DNA of 64,000 nucleotides from DASTFP01 sp963816855 (lineage in GTDB: Bacteria; Verrucomicrobiota; Verrucomicrobiia; Chthoniobacterales; Terrimicrobiaceae): the NCBI GenBank assembly GCA_963816855.1, contig CAWFMA010000032.1, positions 62,001 to 126,000 on the forward strand, given 5' to 3'. A program made the position numbers and the translations under genes. The notes below the pieces were generated by a model. It saw only the letters and a list, made by a program, of their open reading frames with translations, was not told where the DNA came from and searched no databases. The first letter of the stretch is position 1; each line of letters starts with the position of its first letter. Shown here in pieces: positions 9,102-18,221 of the stretch.

Positions 9102-10202
9102 TTATGGGCTAAGGCTCGGAGTCCGCAAAGCTGACAATTCGGCCAAGTGGGCGAGCGTGACCAGTCCGACGATTTGCCCGGCGGCATTCACCACTGGGAG
9201 CAGTGGTTCAGAGGATTCTTGCATAAGTCGCAGCGCCTGCTCGAAGGAGGTGTTGGGCCTCACAGTGGGCAATCTCCGGACCACGCAGTTTGCCGCGGCT
9301 TGAGGTGGAAGTTCCTGAGCCGCCTGTGTGAGTTCCTGGCGACTGGCGAGCCCCTGGAAGCGCAACCATTCGTCGACGAACGGAAAAACCTGCTGGTCGC
9401 TTGCGGCGAGGCGCTCGGCGATTTCCGCCACTTTCAGGGAATCCGGCAAGGTGTTGAAACGCGTAATCATCGCTTGTCCCACCCGGAAGCCTTGAGCCGC
9501 CTCTCGCAGTCGCGCATGGGCCAGTTCCTGTTGGGCGCCCAAGAAAACAAAAGCCCCGATGAAAGCAAGCATCGGAGTTCCCCATCGACTCAAGCTGGCT
9601 CCGACGAAAATCACCGCGATGACTTGCCCGACTCTCGCCGCTAACCGGGTCGCGGCGACGTAGCGCAATCGCGTGGCTAGGAGCGCGCGGAGTACCCGGC
9701 CGCCGTCCATGGGAAAGGCAGGGATCATATTGAAACCAACCAGGAGAAGATTTACCGCCAGAAGCTTCGCCGAGAGCATTCCGCCGGCGGTATCAATGAG
9801 AGAAAACTCCGAGGCCGGCAGATTCCCCACGACGGTGAACCACAGCAAGATCGCGATGAGCACGTTGACGGCCGGTCCGGCGATCGCAATCGCCAGTTCC
9901 TGCCACGGATTGGCTGGCATTCTCGCCAAGCGTGCAATGCCTCCTATGGGAAGCAGCGTAATGTCCGGAGTGGCGATCCCGAAAATCTTTGCGGCAAAAG
10001 CATGGCCGAACTCGTGGAGCAGCACGCAGAGAAAGATCAGAAGAGTCAGGGTCACTCCGCTGGCCGCGGCTTTCAACCCGCCGTCGAGATAGTATACCCA
10101 AGCGTAGAAGCCGAGAAGCAGCAAGAAGGTAAGGTGGACTCGCACTTGAATGCCAGCGACCGTGGCTAAGCGATAGGACCATTTCACTCTTCGGCGCACC
10201 AT
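9102..10202 (-). CDS. site-2 protease family (M50) membrane metalloprotease with CBS region
   Basis: This 366-aa intramembrane zinc protease starts at ATG 10202. About six hydrophobic segments fill residues 10-220. The HExxH zinc motif is HEFGH in the second segment group, and the third ligand motif appears as NMIPAFPMDGGRVLRA, matching the NxxPxxxxDGG consensus. The C-terminal 130 residues (GQAMITRFNTLPDSLKVAEI ... VNAAGQIVGLVTLAHLAEL) look like a CBS pair that may sense adenine nucleotides. Family members cut membrane-bound substrates, such as anti-sigma factors; the substrate here is unknown. It lies 98 bases upstream of atpB on the same strand and is divergent from serA. Confidence 0.92.
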   Translation of the reverse strand: MVRRRVKWSYRLATVAGIQVRVHLTFLLLLGFYAWVYYLDGGLKAAASGVTLTLLIFLCVLLHEFGHAFAAKIFGIATPDITLLPIGGIARLARMPANPWQELAIAIAGPAVNVLIAILLWFTVVGNLPASEFSLIDTAGGMLSAKLLAVNLLLVGFNMIPAFPMDGGRVLRALLATRLRYVAATRLAARVGQVIAVIFVGASLSRWGTPMLAFIGAFVFLGAQQELAHARLREAAQGFRVGQAMITRFNTLPDSLKVAEIAERLAASDQQVFPFVDEWLRFQGLASRQELTQAAQELPPQAAANCVVRRLPTVRPNTSFEQALRLMQESSEPLLPVVNAAGQIVGLVTLAHLAELSALRTPSLSP

Positions 10203-10316
10203 GGCCTAACGAGTGGTGCAGGCAAGCGTTTTCAGGCGGCCGGCATTTTCCTGCGCCCTCATCTGGAGAAGGTGCTTCGCGATCACCGACGGAGCCAACC
10301 GCGGGGGGCGCGGCCT

Positions 10317-10344
10317 TTGACATTCCCGGTGGACCGGATAATCT
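10317..10344 (+). promoter_or_regulatory. candidate promoter of serA
   Basis: A perfect TTGACA (10317-10322) is followed after 16 bases by TAATCT (10339-10344). The expected start point, near 10351, is only a few bases before ATG 10355, so the message would be almost leaderless. No Shine-Dalgarno is visible ahead of the ATG, which fits this reading. Confidence 0.35.
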
Positions 10345-10354
10345 GGCACGCTCT

Positions 10355-11956
10355 ATGGAGATTGCGAAAGTTCTCGTCGCCGACCCCATTTCTCCACGCG
10401 GGGTGCAGGAAATTGCCATCGGCGGGGACCTAGACGTCGTCGTGAAGACCGGGCTTTCCGAAGAGGAAATCATCAAGATCATCCCCGAATTTTCCGCCCT
10501 GGTCGTTCGCAGCGAGACGAAAGTGACCGCGGCCGTTCTTGAAGCCGCCGGAAAGCTCAAGGTGGTGGGCCGGGCCGGAGTCGGTGTCGACAACGTCGAC
10601 ATCGATGCCGCGACCAAGCGAGGCGTCATCGTGATGAACACCCCCGCGGGGAACACGATCTCCACGGCAGAGCATGCCTTTTCTCTCCTGGTATCCATTG
10701 CGCGCGCGATCCCCCAGGCGGACGCGAGCGTGAAGGCCGGCAAATGGGACCGCAAGAGATACGAGGGCGTGGAAGTTTATAACAAAACGCTCGGGATTCT
10801 GGGGATGGGTCGAGTCGGAACCGAGATAGCCCGGAGAGCGATCGCATTCGGGATGCGCGTTCTCGCCTACGACCCGTATCTTTCCGCCAGCAAGGCGCGA
10901 AGCATTCAAGTCGAACTCGTGGAGCAGATCGACGAGCTTTTGCCCCTGTGTGATTTTGTTTCTTTGCACATGCCGCTGACCGATGAGACGCGCCATATGC
11001 TCGACGCCCGTCGCCTCGCGCTCTGCAAACAAGGCGTCCGGATCATAAACTGCGCGCGGGGCGGCCTGATCGATGAATCGGCTCTTCGCACGGCGTTGAC
11101 GACCGGGAAGGTGGCCGCGGCCGCCCTCGACGTTTTCGAGGTAGAGCCTCCGCCCGCAGATTTCGCACTGCGCGATCTGGACAATGTTGTTTTCACCCCG
11201 CACCTTGGCGCAAGCACCGCGGAGGCGCAGGAAAACGTTGGCATCGAGATCGCGCAAGCTATTCGCGCCGCGTTGCTCTTCGGAGAAATCCGTAACGCGG
11301 TCAACATGCCAAGCATCGACGCGAAAACCGCGGCCATAGTCAAACCGTACCTGACCCTCGGCGACAAGCTCGGGCGGTTCGCCGCCCAGCTCGCCCCGAA
11401 CCGCAATGATCGTATCGTCATCACCTATGGCGGCAAAGCGGTCGAACTACCCGCCGACGACGCCATCACTCGCTCCATTCTGACCGGATTTCTCAAACAC
11501 ACGGGAGGTGAAGAGGTGAACAGCGTCAACGTGCGCTCGGTGGCCACCGCTCGCGGCATCGCGGTCGAGGAGGTCAGGTCGACCGAACAAACCGATTTTA
11601 ACGAATGGCTGCACGTCGCAGTTTGGAGTGGAAGCGCCAGCGTCTCCATCGGCGGCACCTTTTTTGGAGCGAGGAACGAACCAAGGATCGTTCGCGTCAA
11701 CGGCAAGCCCGTCGAAGCGACGCCCAGCGGGGTCATTCTCATGCTCGAAAATCACGACGTCCCCGGCATCGTCGGAAGAATCGGAACGATTCTTGGAGCG
11801 CATAACGTCAATATTGCCAGCATGAGTCTGTCCCGAAACGAAGTCGGAGGCAGGGCACTTACTCTGCTCAATCTTGATAGCGCGCCCGGGGCCGAATTGC
11901 TCTCCCGACTTCTTGAGAGCGGCGACATATTTTCCGCCCGTGTGATCCAATTGTAG
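10355..11956 (+). CDS. serA: D-3-phosphoglycerate dehydrogenase
   Basis: This 533-aa enzyme oxidises 3-phosphoglycerate to 3-phosphohydroxypyruvate with NAD, the first step of serine synthesis. The NAD fold has LGILGMGRVGTEIARRA. The catalytic Arg lies in NCARGGLIDESAL, and the His in FTPHLGASTAEAQENVG. The substrate loop is GRAGVGVDNVDIDAATKRG. After residue 330 come the intervening ASB domain and a C-terminal ACT domain (MLENHDVPGIVGRIGTIL...NIASMSLSR), the arrangement of the long type usually controlled by serine. The length fits that class. It stands alone, divergent from the protease and followed 80 bases later by zwf. Confidence 0.97.
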   Translation: MEIAKVLVADPISPRGVQEIAIGGDLDVVVKTGLSEEEIIKIIPEFSALVVRSETKVTAAVLEAAGKLKVVGRAGVGVDNVDIDAATKRGVIVMNTPAGNTISTAEHAFSLLVSIARAIPQADASVKAGKWDRKRYEGVEVYNKTLGILGMGRVGTEIARRAIAFGMRVLAYDPYLSASKARSIQVELVEQIDELLPLCDFVSLHMPLTDETRHMLDARRLALCKQGVRIINCARGGLIDESALRTALTTGKVAAAALDVFEVEPPPADFALRDLDNVVFTPHLGASTAEAQENVGIEIAQAIRAALLFGEIRNAVNMPSIDAKTAAIVKPYLTLGDKLGRFAAQLAPNRNDRIVITYGGKAVELPADDAITRSILTGFLKHTGGEEVNSVNVRSVATARGIAVEEVRSTEQTDFNEWLHVAVWSGSASVSIGGTFFGARNEPRIVRVNGKPVEATPSGVILMLENHDVPGIVGRIGTILGAHNVNIASMSLSRNEVGGRALTLLNLDSAPGAELLSRLLESGDIFSARVIQL

Positions 11957-12036
11957 AGGCCTCGGAAACCGGATCCCTGGCGGCGCAACTCTTCGGCCTT
12001 GCAGACGGGCACGGCCTTGGGCTTAATGCGCTGACA

Positions 12037-13566
12037 ATGACCGAACAACCCCTCACCGGCCACGAGTGCCCCGGCGACCCGTGCATCATCGTGATTTTTG
12101 GCGCCTCCGGCGATCTCAACAAAAGGAAGCTGCTGCCCGCTCTTTACAATCTCAAAGCGCTGAAGCTGCTTCCCGCCAATTTTGCGGTAATCGGCGTCGC
12201 CTTCACCGACGGCAACGACGAAATGTATCGCCAGACGATCACCGATAACATCAAGGAGTTCGCAACCCGGACGGTGGACGACGCGGAGTGGAACGATTTC
12301 GCCACCCGCAGCTACTACATTCAAGGGGATTTTAATTCGACCGACACCTTCAAACATCTGGCCGCGAAAATTGCCGATGCTCAGAAAACCTGGAACCTGC
12401 CCGGTAACGTCCTCTTCTATCTCGCCGTGGCGCCCTCTTTCTTCTCGAAGGTTGTCGACCAGCTCAACGGTGTGGGTCTTACCAGCCAAACCGGCGAAGC
12501 GTGGCGGCGGGTGATTATCGAGAAGCCATTTGGTCGGGATCTCGCCAGCGCCCGGGATTTGAATCTTGATCTGAGCAAGCACATCAAGGAATCCCAGATT
12601 TATCGCATCGACCACTATCTCGGCAAAGAGACCGTTCAGAATATTATGGTCTTCCGCTTCGGAAATTCCACTTTCGAACCGATTTGGAATCGCCGCTACA
12701 TCGAGTACGTTCAGATCACCGTTGGGGAAGAGCTCGGCGTCGAACTGAGAGGCGGCTACTACGACCATTCCGGCGTTGTTCGCGACATGGTGCAGAACCA
12801 TATTCTCTCCGTCCTTTCCCTGATCGCCATGGAACCGCCAAGTTCAATCTCGGGCGACAGCGTTCGCAACGAGAAGGTGAAGGTCCTCGAAGCAATCCGA
12901 CCTATGGAACCGGAGGAGGTCATCGCCAACACGGTGCGCGGGCAATACGGAGCCGGCGCCATCGATGGCAAAGCGGTTCCCGCCTATCGCACGGAGCCCG
13001 ACGTGAACCCCAAATCGAATACCGAGACGTTTGTCGCGATGAAGTTGGAGGTGGAAAACTGGCGCTGGGCGGAAGTTCCGTTCTACATTCGCAGCGGAAA
13101 GCGCCTGGCCGCCCACACTACGCAAATAGTCATTGGCTTTCGCCGCGCGCCACTCCTGCTTTTCGGCGAGGACGTTCAGAGCAACATTACCCCAAACCGC
13201 CTGGTCATTCATGTTCAGCCTGACGAAGGAATCACCCTCGATATTCATGCTAAGCGTCCGGGTCCGCACATTTATCTAGCCAATGTTCCGCTGCAATTCA
13301 GCTATTCGGATTTCGGCGAACTAAACGCGGCCACGGGGTATGAGACCTTGCTCTACGACTGCATGGTGGGGGATCCCACTCTTTTCCATCGCTATGATAG
13401 CGTCGACGCATCCTGGCGGATTGTAAATCCGATCCTCGATGTCTGGCAGGCACTTCCCGCCCGCGACTTCCCCAACTACGATGCGGGAACGTGGGGGCCG
13501 GAGGCCGCAGATCACCTCATCGAAAAGAATGGTCATAAGTGGCACCACTATCTGCTTAAACCCTAG
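12037..13566 (+). CDS. zwf: glucose-6-phosphate 1-dehydrogenase
   Basis: This is the 509-aa entry enzyme of the oxidative pentose phosphate (and Entner-Doudoroff) route, converting glucose 6-phosphate plus NADP to 6-phosphogluconolactone. The N-terminal nucleotide motif is IFGASGDLNKRKLLPALYNL, and the active-site signature is RIDHYLGKETVQN with the catalytic His. The conserved RSGKRLA and EGI loops follow. The size is typical of the family. It precedes glk by 68 bases on the same strand, so glucose phosphorylation and oxidation are probably co-expressed. Confidence 0.98.
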   Translation: MTEQPLTGHECPGDPCIIVIFGASGDLNKRKLLPALYNLKALKLLPANFAVIGVAFTDGNDEMYRQTITDNIKEFATRTVDDAEWNDFATRSYYIQGDFNSTDTFKHLAAKIADAQKTWNLPGNVLFYLAVAPSFFSKVVDQLNGVGLTSQTGEAWRRVIIEKPFGRDLASARDLNLDLSKHIKESQIYRIDHYLGKETVQNIMVFRFGNSTFEPIWNRRYIEYVQITVGEELGVELRGGYYDHSGVVRDMVQNHILSVLSLIAMEPPSSISGDSVRNEKVKVLEAIRPMEPEEVIANTVRGQYGAGAIDGKAVPAYRTEPDVNPKSNTETFVAMKLEVENWRWAEVPFYIRSGKRLAAHTTQIVIGFRRAPLLLFGEDVQSNITPNRLVIHVQPDEGITLDIHAKRPGPHIYLANVPLQFSYSDFGELNAATGYETLLYDCMVGDPTLFHRYDSVDASWRIVNPILDVWQALPARDFPNYDAGTWGPEAADHLIEKNGHKWHHYLLKP

Positions 13567-13634
13567 GAGAGCTCTATTCCGCTTGCGGCCCCCGGGCCTA
13601 ACCCCGCCGCACGCAATCTAATCCGCACTTCCCA

Positions 13635-14642
13635 ATGTCCAACCAACCTGAGACGATCCTTGCCGGCGACATCGGCGGCACCAAGAGCAACCTGGCCATA
13701 TTCTCGATTGTCGATGACGCGCTCGCCATCGTGCGCAACCATCGCTTCCCAAGTTCCGCCTATCCCAGCCTGAACGCCATCATCGGCGAATTTTTAAAGG
13801 ACGAAAAAGGTCACGTTCTGGGCGCATGCTTTGGCGTGCCGGGACCCGTAAAAAACGGGGTGGCCAGGCCGACGAATTTGAAATGGGGCGTCAACGCCGC
13901 GGAAATCGAGCAGGAGTTTTCCATTCCCCAGGTTAGCATTCTCAATGATCTTGAAGCTAATGCCTATGGAATCACCGAGCTAGGAACCGACGATTTTGTA
14001 ATCATTCAGGAAGGCTCGCCAGAACCGGAAGGTAATCGTTGCGTGGTTTCACCTGGAACGGGCCTGGGGGAAGGCGGTCTGTATTGGGACGTCAAACGTA
14101 AGAAGTACCGCGTATGGGCTTGCGAGGGAGGTCACACCGATTTCGGCCCGCGCAACGATCTCGAGATCGCTTTGCTTCAATATCTCATCAAGGAATACGG
14201 ACACGTCAGCTACGAGCGGGTGGTCTCGGGCATGGGCATCGAGAATATCTACAAGTTTCTTCGCGACACCGCCCGCGGACAAGAGCTTCCCCAAGTGGCG
14301 GCCGAGATGAAGAGAAGCGACCCGGGCCTGGTCATCTCGAAATACGCAGACTCCCGGGAATGCCCCATGTGCGTGCGCACGACAGAAATCTTTGTTTCCG
14401 CGTTCGGCGCGGAAGCCGGTAACATGGCACTCAAGACCATGTCGACAGGCGGCGTCTACCTTGGCGGCGGCATTCCCGCCAAAATGCTCAACGAAGAGCG
14501 CAGGGCCATGTTCATCCAGTCTTTCAACGAAAAGGGCCGCCTTTCACGGGTGATGCAAACGATGCCGGTAAGAATCATTTTGAACGATCAAGCCGCCCTT
14601 CTTGGTGCCGCCCGCTACGCCTTGGATCGCGCAAACGCGTGA
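13635..14642 (+). CDS. glk: glucokinase
   Basis: This 335-aa ATP-dependent hexokinase-fold enzyme makes glucose 6-phosphate for the adjacent zwf product. The phosphate-1 motif is LAGDIGGTKSNLAIF. The catalytic Asp lies in ILNDLEANAYGI, and the glucose Glu/His region reads ACEGGHTDFGPR. The adenosine motif GGVYLGGGIPAKML is present. It lacks the Cys-rich zinc motif of ROK kinases and follows the Glk (PF02685) pattern. It is separated from the converging coiled-coil gene by 77 bases that contain small hairpins. Confidence 0.95.
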   Translation: MSNQPETILAGDIGGTKSNLAIFSIVDDALAIVRNHRFPSSAYPSLNAIIGEFLKDEKGHVLGACFGVPGPVKNGVARPTNLKWGVNAAEIEQEFSIPQVSILNDLEANAYGITELGTDDFVIIQEGSPEPEGNRCVVSPGTGLGEGGLYWDVKRKKYRVWACEGGHTDFGPRNDLEIALLQYLIKEYGHVSYERVVSGMGIENIYKFLRDTARGQELPQVAAEMKRSDPGLVISKYADSRECPMCVRTTEIFVSAFGAEAGNMALKTMSTGGVYLGGGIPAKMLNEERRAMFIQSFNEKGRLSRVMQTMPVRIILNDQAALLGAARYALDRANA

Positions 14643-14696
14643 GCGGCATCCTGACTGGGCCAGGATCCAAAGGCCTGCCATCAGACGCCGCTGGTC

Positions 14697-14717
14697 AACC
14701 CGCCCATCCTTCGGGTT
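14697..14717. terminator. hairpin between converging glk and TPR gene
   Basis: AACCCG (14697-14702) and CGGGTT (14712-14717) form a 6-bp stem with a 9-base loop between two converging genes. A second weak stem, ATCCTG/CAGGAT, lies at 14648-14666. Neither has a T-tract, so termination is plausible but unproven. Confidence 0.3.
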
Positions 14718-14719
14718 GC

Positions 14720-16879
14720 CTACTGAATCAAGCGCTCGAGTGAAGCATCGGGCGCGGCGCCAAGCGCGGTCGCTTTGACGTAGTGCTCCTTTGCGAGCTG
14801 CAAGGAAGGCGGCTGCGTCGTCGCGTAAAGCACCGCGAGATTAAAATGGGCATCCGAGTACTCCGGCTTGAGCTCAATGGCCTTTTTCAGTTGGGCCTCC
14901 GCCTCGTTCCATTGCTCCTGCTGGCCCAAACAGACGCCGAGGTAGTTATGCGCCACCGCATCCCCTTCGTTGAAGCCGATTGCCTGGTGCAAAACACCAA
15001 TCGCTTCACCGAACTTGCCCTGCCGGCTATAGGCGATTCCCAAATTCGTGTAGGCATAGGAGTCGTTGCGCTTGATTTTCACGGCCCTTTTCAGCGCAAC
15101 TTCCGCGTCTGACAGTTTGCCGCCTTCGATCTGCACGGCCCCCAGGTTGGAGAGGGCAAGGTAGCTATTGGGAGTTTTCCGGAGGATCCGTCGATAAATG
15201 TTCTCGGCCTCGGCGTAATCCTTGTCCTCGAAGCGTTTCTTGGCTTGCTCGACGAGGTCGCGAACCTCTTTCGGAAGCGATTCGGCTCGGGCCGGTTCCC
15301 GCAGGATTCGCCGGGGTTGAGCGTCCTCCGAGCTCGGCTTGCTAATTGCCACCGTCACCTCCAGGCTTTGGGCATTCGACTCAGTCAAGAGTGTGACCGG
15401 ATCCTTGAAAAGCGACCGCTCTTCCGGAGTGAGTTGGAGAACGGGCGCCCCAACAACGGCGAGTTGCTGTCTTACGACATCGGGATTCGGATTCGACGTG
15501 ACGATCTCCTGTTCCAGGATTTTCCTCGCCTCATCACGCTTCGTTTGTTCCTTCACCTGCCGCAGGATGATTCCGCGCAGGAGCTCATTTTCCATGGCAA
15601 TCTTCTTCTCTTCTCCAAGATTGGACTCGAGTTGCGCAAGTTGGCTGGAGGCCTCGTCAAGTTGCTTGCGCAACAGCCCTTCTTGATCCTCTCCTTTGGC
15701 GACACGGGCCTTTGCCTCGAGAAGCTGCTTGTTCGCCAGTTCCAGGCTTTTCTGCAATGAATTGATCGCCTTATCCTTCTCCGCCACTTGGTCCGCCGGA
15801 GTCATCTGCGATAGCTTTTCCGCCAAGGCCTTCTTCTCGCCGGCCAGCTTCTCGAATTCGCTCTTGCTCACCGTGGTTTGCGAGACCTCGGAAATCTTGT
15901 TTTTCAGCTGCTTGTTTTCCGCGGTGACGCGCTCGATCTCCGCCGAATTGTCCTTGATCTTCTTCAACGCGGCCACCGCCTTGTCGCGGCGCTCGTCGAG
16001 CTCTTTTCGTTCGGTCAAGAGATTCGACCTGATGCGATCGCTTTCGCCGATATATTTGGAAGCCCTTTCCAATTTGGAGAGCAGGCGCGCGTTCTCTTCT
16101 TGGAGCACCTCGTTGTCCGCCTGCAAGTCGGAGTATTGTTGGTAAATAGCGGCGTATTTCTTTTCGAGGCCCTGCCGGATTTCCTTCAGAGAAACTCCGT
16201 CTTTTCTCATGTCCTCGAGCGAAGAAGTAGCCTGAGCCAGTTGGGATTTTAGCTCCACTACGTTAACCTTGGTCTTGTCGACCTCCAGTAGCGCGCTTTG
16301 CTGCTCGGCCGACCTCTTCTGCAATTGTTCGTTGAGGGACTGATTTTCCGATCGGGCATCGGCAAGTTGCCGCCGCAGTTCCCGCACCTCGCGCTCCACC
16401 GCGACAGAGTCGCGATCGGGGGCAGGGTTGTCTGCCCGCGCGATCGGGCGCACGGGCGCGTTTCGGTTGGCGGAAGCAGGCGGTTTGACGGTCACCACGG
16501 GTACTGTCGAAACCACGGGCGCCAACTGCTTCTCCCCGCCCGATTCTGGAAGCTTGCCCTCAGGCGCCTCTGTGGCTTGCGGGGAATTTGACACCTCCGC
16601 CTCCAGACGGATGATGCTCTCCATCGCCTTCCGCAAACGATAGTCCACTACAAGCGGCTGCCAATCCGGAGACGATTTGCTGATCCGCTGAAGGATTTGC
16701 AGGGCCGAACGGTACTTGGCGAAGGCCTCGCGCGGCTTAGCCTCGCGTTCAAGCTTCTCTGCAGCTTGAAAATCCTTGTAGGCGTTTAGAAAGAGATCCG
16801 ACGAGTCCTCGGAAAAGCTCGAACTTTGGATCAGCAGCGATGCTCCTAGCGCAATAATCAGGAATTTGAGCCGACGCAT
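14720..16879 (-). CDS. secreted coiled-coil and TPR repeat protein
   Basis: This 719-aa protein starts at ATG 16879. Residues 1-23 (MRRLKFLIIALGASLLIQSSSFS) form a signal peptide. Residues 25-85 contain a repeat-like helical pair (NAYKDFQAAEKLEREAKPREAFAKYR). Then comes a Pro-rich linker, and from about 150 to 440 a long coiled coil rich in Glu, Lys, Gln and Leu. The last 180 residues carry about five TPR units (e.g. AENIYRRILRKTPNSYLALS, then LGAVQIEGGKLSDAEVALKRA). This layout suits a periplasmic scaffold or envelope-assembly protein. No enzymatic motif is seen. The antisense strand also has long open stretches, but the minus-strand product has clear domain structure. Confidence 0.88.
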   Translation of the reverse strand: MRRLKFLIIALGASLLIQSSSFSEDSSDLFLNAYKDFQAAEKLEREAKPREAFAKYRSALQILQRISKSSPDWQPLVVDYRLRKAMESIIRLEAEVSNSPQATEAPEGKLPESGGEKQLAPVVSTVPVVTVKPPASANRNAPVRPIARADNPAPDRDSVAVEREVRELRRQLADARSENQSLNEQLQKRSAEQQSALLEVDKTKVNVVELKSQLAQATSSLEDMRKDGVSLKEIRQGLEKKYAAIYQQYSDLQADNEVLQEENARLLSKLERASKYIGESDRIRSNLLTERKELDERRDKAVAALKKIKDNSAEIERVTAENKQLKNKISEVSQTTVSKSEFEKLAGEKKALAEKLSQMTPADQVAEKDKAINSLQKSLELANKQLLEAKARVAKGEDQEGLLRKQLDEASSQLAQLESNLGEEKKIAMENELLRGIILRQVKEQTKRDEARKILEQEIVTSNPNPDVVRQQLAVVGAPVLQLTPEERSLFKDPVTLLTESNAQSLEVTVAISKPSSEDAQPRRILREPARAESLPKEVRDLVEQAKKRFEDKDYAEAENIYRRILRKTPNSYLALSNLGAVQIEGGKLSDAEVALKRAVKIKRNDSYAYTNLGIAYSRQGKFGEAIGVLHQAIGFNEGDAVAHNYLGVCLGQQEQWNEAEAQLKKAIELKPEYSDAHFNLAVLYATTQPPSLQLAKEHYVKATALGAAPDASLERLIQ

Positions 16880-16981
16880 TTGTCGAATCGGGGCCTAATA
16901 GCACGAGGTCGCCAACCAATGCAAGACTGAAAAACAGAAAACAAACCATCGTAAGTATCATGCAATAAGCGGATTGCGCCG

Positions 16982-17031
16982 TTGACAAAAAACTCACAAT
17001 GGTTGACACGCGCAAGAAGGCAGTGATAGCT
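16982..17031 (+). promoter_or_regulatory. candidate promoter region of the HNH endonuclease gene
   Basis: GTTGACA occurs twice, 21 bases apart (TTGACA at 16982-16987 and 17003-17008), in an AT-rich stretch between two divergent genes. A weak -10-like sequence (GATAGCTT) lies 16-17 bases after the second copy. The repeated box could be a -35 element or an operator half-site. Confidence 0.3.
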
Positions 17032-17082
17032 TGCGCGCAAAAATCTTGTCGGCATGCCGCTCACCGTGGAGAGAGATTCGAT

Positions 17083-17694
17083 ATGGAAGTCATCCTAGAT
17101 CAACCGGTTCTGGTGCTTAACCGTTTATGGCAGGCGGTAAATACTTGTTCAGTTCGGCGGGCCTTCAAACTCGTTTATCGCGGGCATGCCCAGGTTGTTT
17201 CGACAGACGGGCGGAACAACTTTCTGACTCACGACTTTCTGAGCTGGCGGGACTTTTCACAAGCCAATCCGGAACCGGAAATGGTGCGCACGATTTCGGT
17301 GAGCATTCGAATTCCGAGAATCATCGTGCTTCTCCTCTTCGAGCGATTGCCGAAAAAGGAGGTAAAGTTCACCCGGCACAACGTGTTCGAGCGCGACCGC
17401 AACATGTGCCAGTACTGCGGCAGGGAATTTGACCGCAAAGACCTGAATCTTGATCACGTTCTTCCCAGAGACCGGGGAGGCCAGACGACTTGGGAAAACA
17501 TTGTCTGCTCGTGCATACCGTGCAACACCCGGAAGGGTAACCGGCTCCCCCATGAGGCCGGAATGCAGCTCATTCGCAAGCCGAAACGGCCAAAGTGGCG
17601 GCCCTTCGTGAATGTCAGCTTCTCTCGCCGGCAGCACGACAGCTGGAAGCATTTTCTTGATGTCGCCTATTGGAACGTCGAGTTGGGCGAATAG
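17083..17694 (+). CDS. HNH endonuclease family protein
   Basis: This encodes 203 aa from ATG 17083, with GGAGAG just upstream; an in-frame extension to 16999 lacks a ribosome site. The HNH core is complete: CQYC, then LDHVLPRDRGGQTTWENIVCSCIPCN and KG, i.e. CxxC...H...CxxC zinc-stabilised HNH. The N-terminal 80 residues (VLVLNRLWQAVNTCSVRRAFKLV) match the conserved leader of the common stand-alone bacterial HNH proteins found in many genomes. Their role is not established (repair or nucleic-acid processing is suspected). No restriction methylase is nearby. Confidence 0.9.
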   Translation: MEVILDQPVLVLNRLWQAVNTCSVRRAFKLVYRGHAQVVSTDGRNNFLTHDFLSWRDFSQANPEPEMVRTISVSIRIPRIIVLLLFERLPKKEVKFTRHNVFERDRNMCQYCGREFDRKDLNLDHVLPRDRGGQTTWENIVCSCIPCNTRKGNRLPHEAGMQLIRKPKRPKWRPFVNVSFSRRQHDSWKHFLDVAYWNVELGE

Positions 17695-17713
17695 CGACCA
17701 AGCGGGGCTCGCT

Positions 17714-18211
17714 TCACATCCGCAGGACGAAAAACAGCGCGGCGCCGAACGAACAAATCGCCAGCGCGGCCAAAGCATAAACAGCCACGCCAAGCGGATC
17801 CCTCGTATCGGCGCTTTTCGGAGAGGGCGAGGAGCTGACAAAATTTTCGGGACGCGCGCTTGAAGTTGCCAGCTCGGGAAACGAACTGAGAGAATCTGGA
17901 CGAGGCTGCGAAAGAGAGGCGTCCTCTTCACTCAGGAATATTCCTTCAACGGTTCCGAATCGCAGATCATCTCCGCTGCGCAACATAGCGTTGGTTACCC
18001 GCTCGCCGTTGACGAAAGTTCCGTTCGTCGAGGCGGAATCCTGGAGATGATATCTGCCGGCCTTGAAAAAGATTTCGGCATGATGGCTTGAGACCGACGG
18101 CTCGTCGATTTGGAGCAGGTTATGCGCGAGGCGTCCAATGGTTACCCGTTCGTCGCCAAGTTCAAATGTGATGCGGTTCTCCGCGGAAAGAAAGATTTTG
18201 AGCTGGGGCAT
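17714..18211 (-). CDS. tail-anchored FHA domain protein
   Basis: This encodes 165 aa from ATG 18211, only 10 bases after the carA stop. Residues 1-95 form a forkhead-associated domain, with phosphothreonine-binding landmarks VTIGRLAHNLLQID, SVSSHHAEIF and DSASTNGTFVNGERV. A Ser/Pro-rich linker follows, and one hydrophobic helix at the very C-terminus (VAVYALAALAICSFGAALFF). The FHA domain would face the cytoplasm on a C-terminal anchor. It presumably binds a Thr-phosphorylated partner. No kinase lies next to it, so the partner is unknown. Co-transcription with carA is likely from the spacing. Confidence 0.88.
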   Translation of the reverse strand: MPQLKIFLSAENRITFELGDERVTIGRLAHNLLQIDEPSVSSHHAEIFFKAGRYHLQDSASTNGTFVNGERVTNAMLRSGDDLRFGTVEGIFLSEEDASLSQPRPDSLSSFPELATSSARPENFVSSSPSPKSADTRDPLGVAVYALAALAICSFGAALFFVLRM

Positions 18212-18221
18212 TGTGAAGCTC

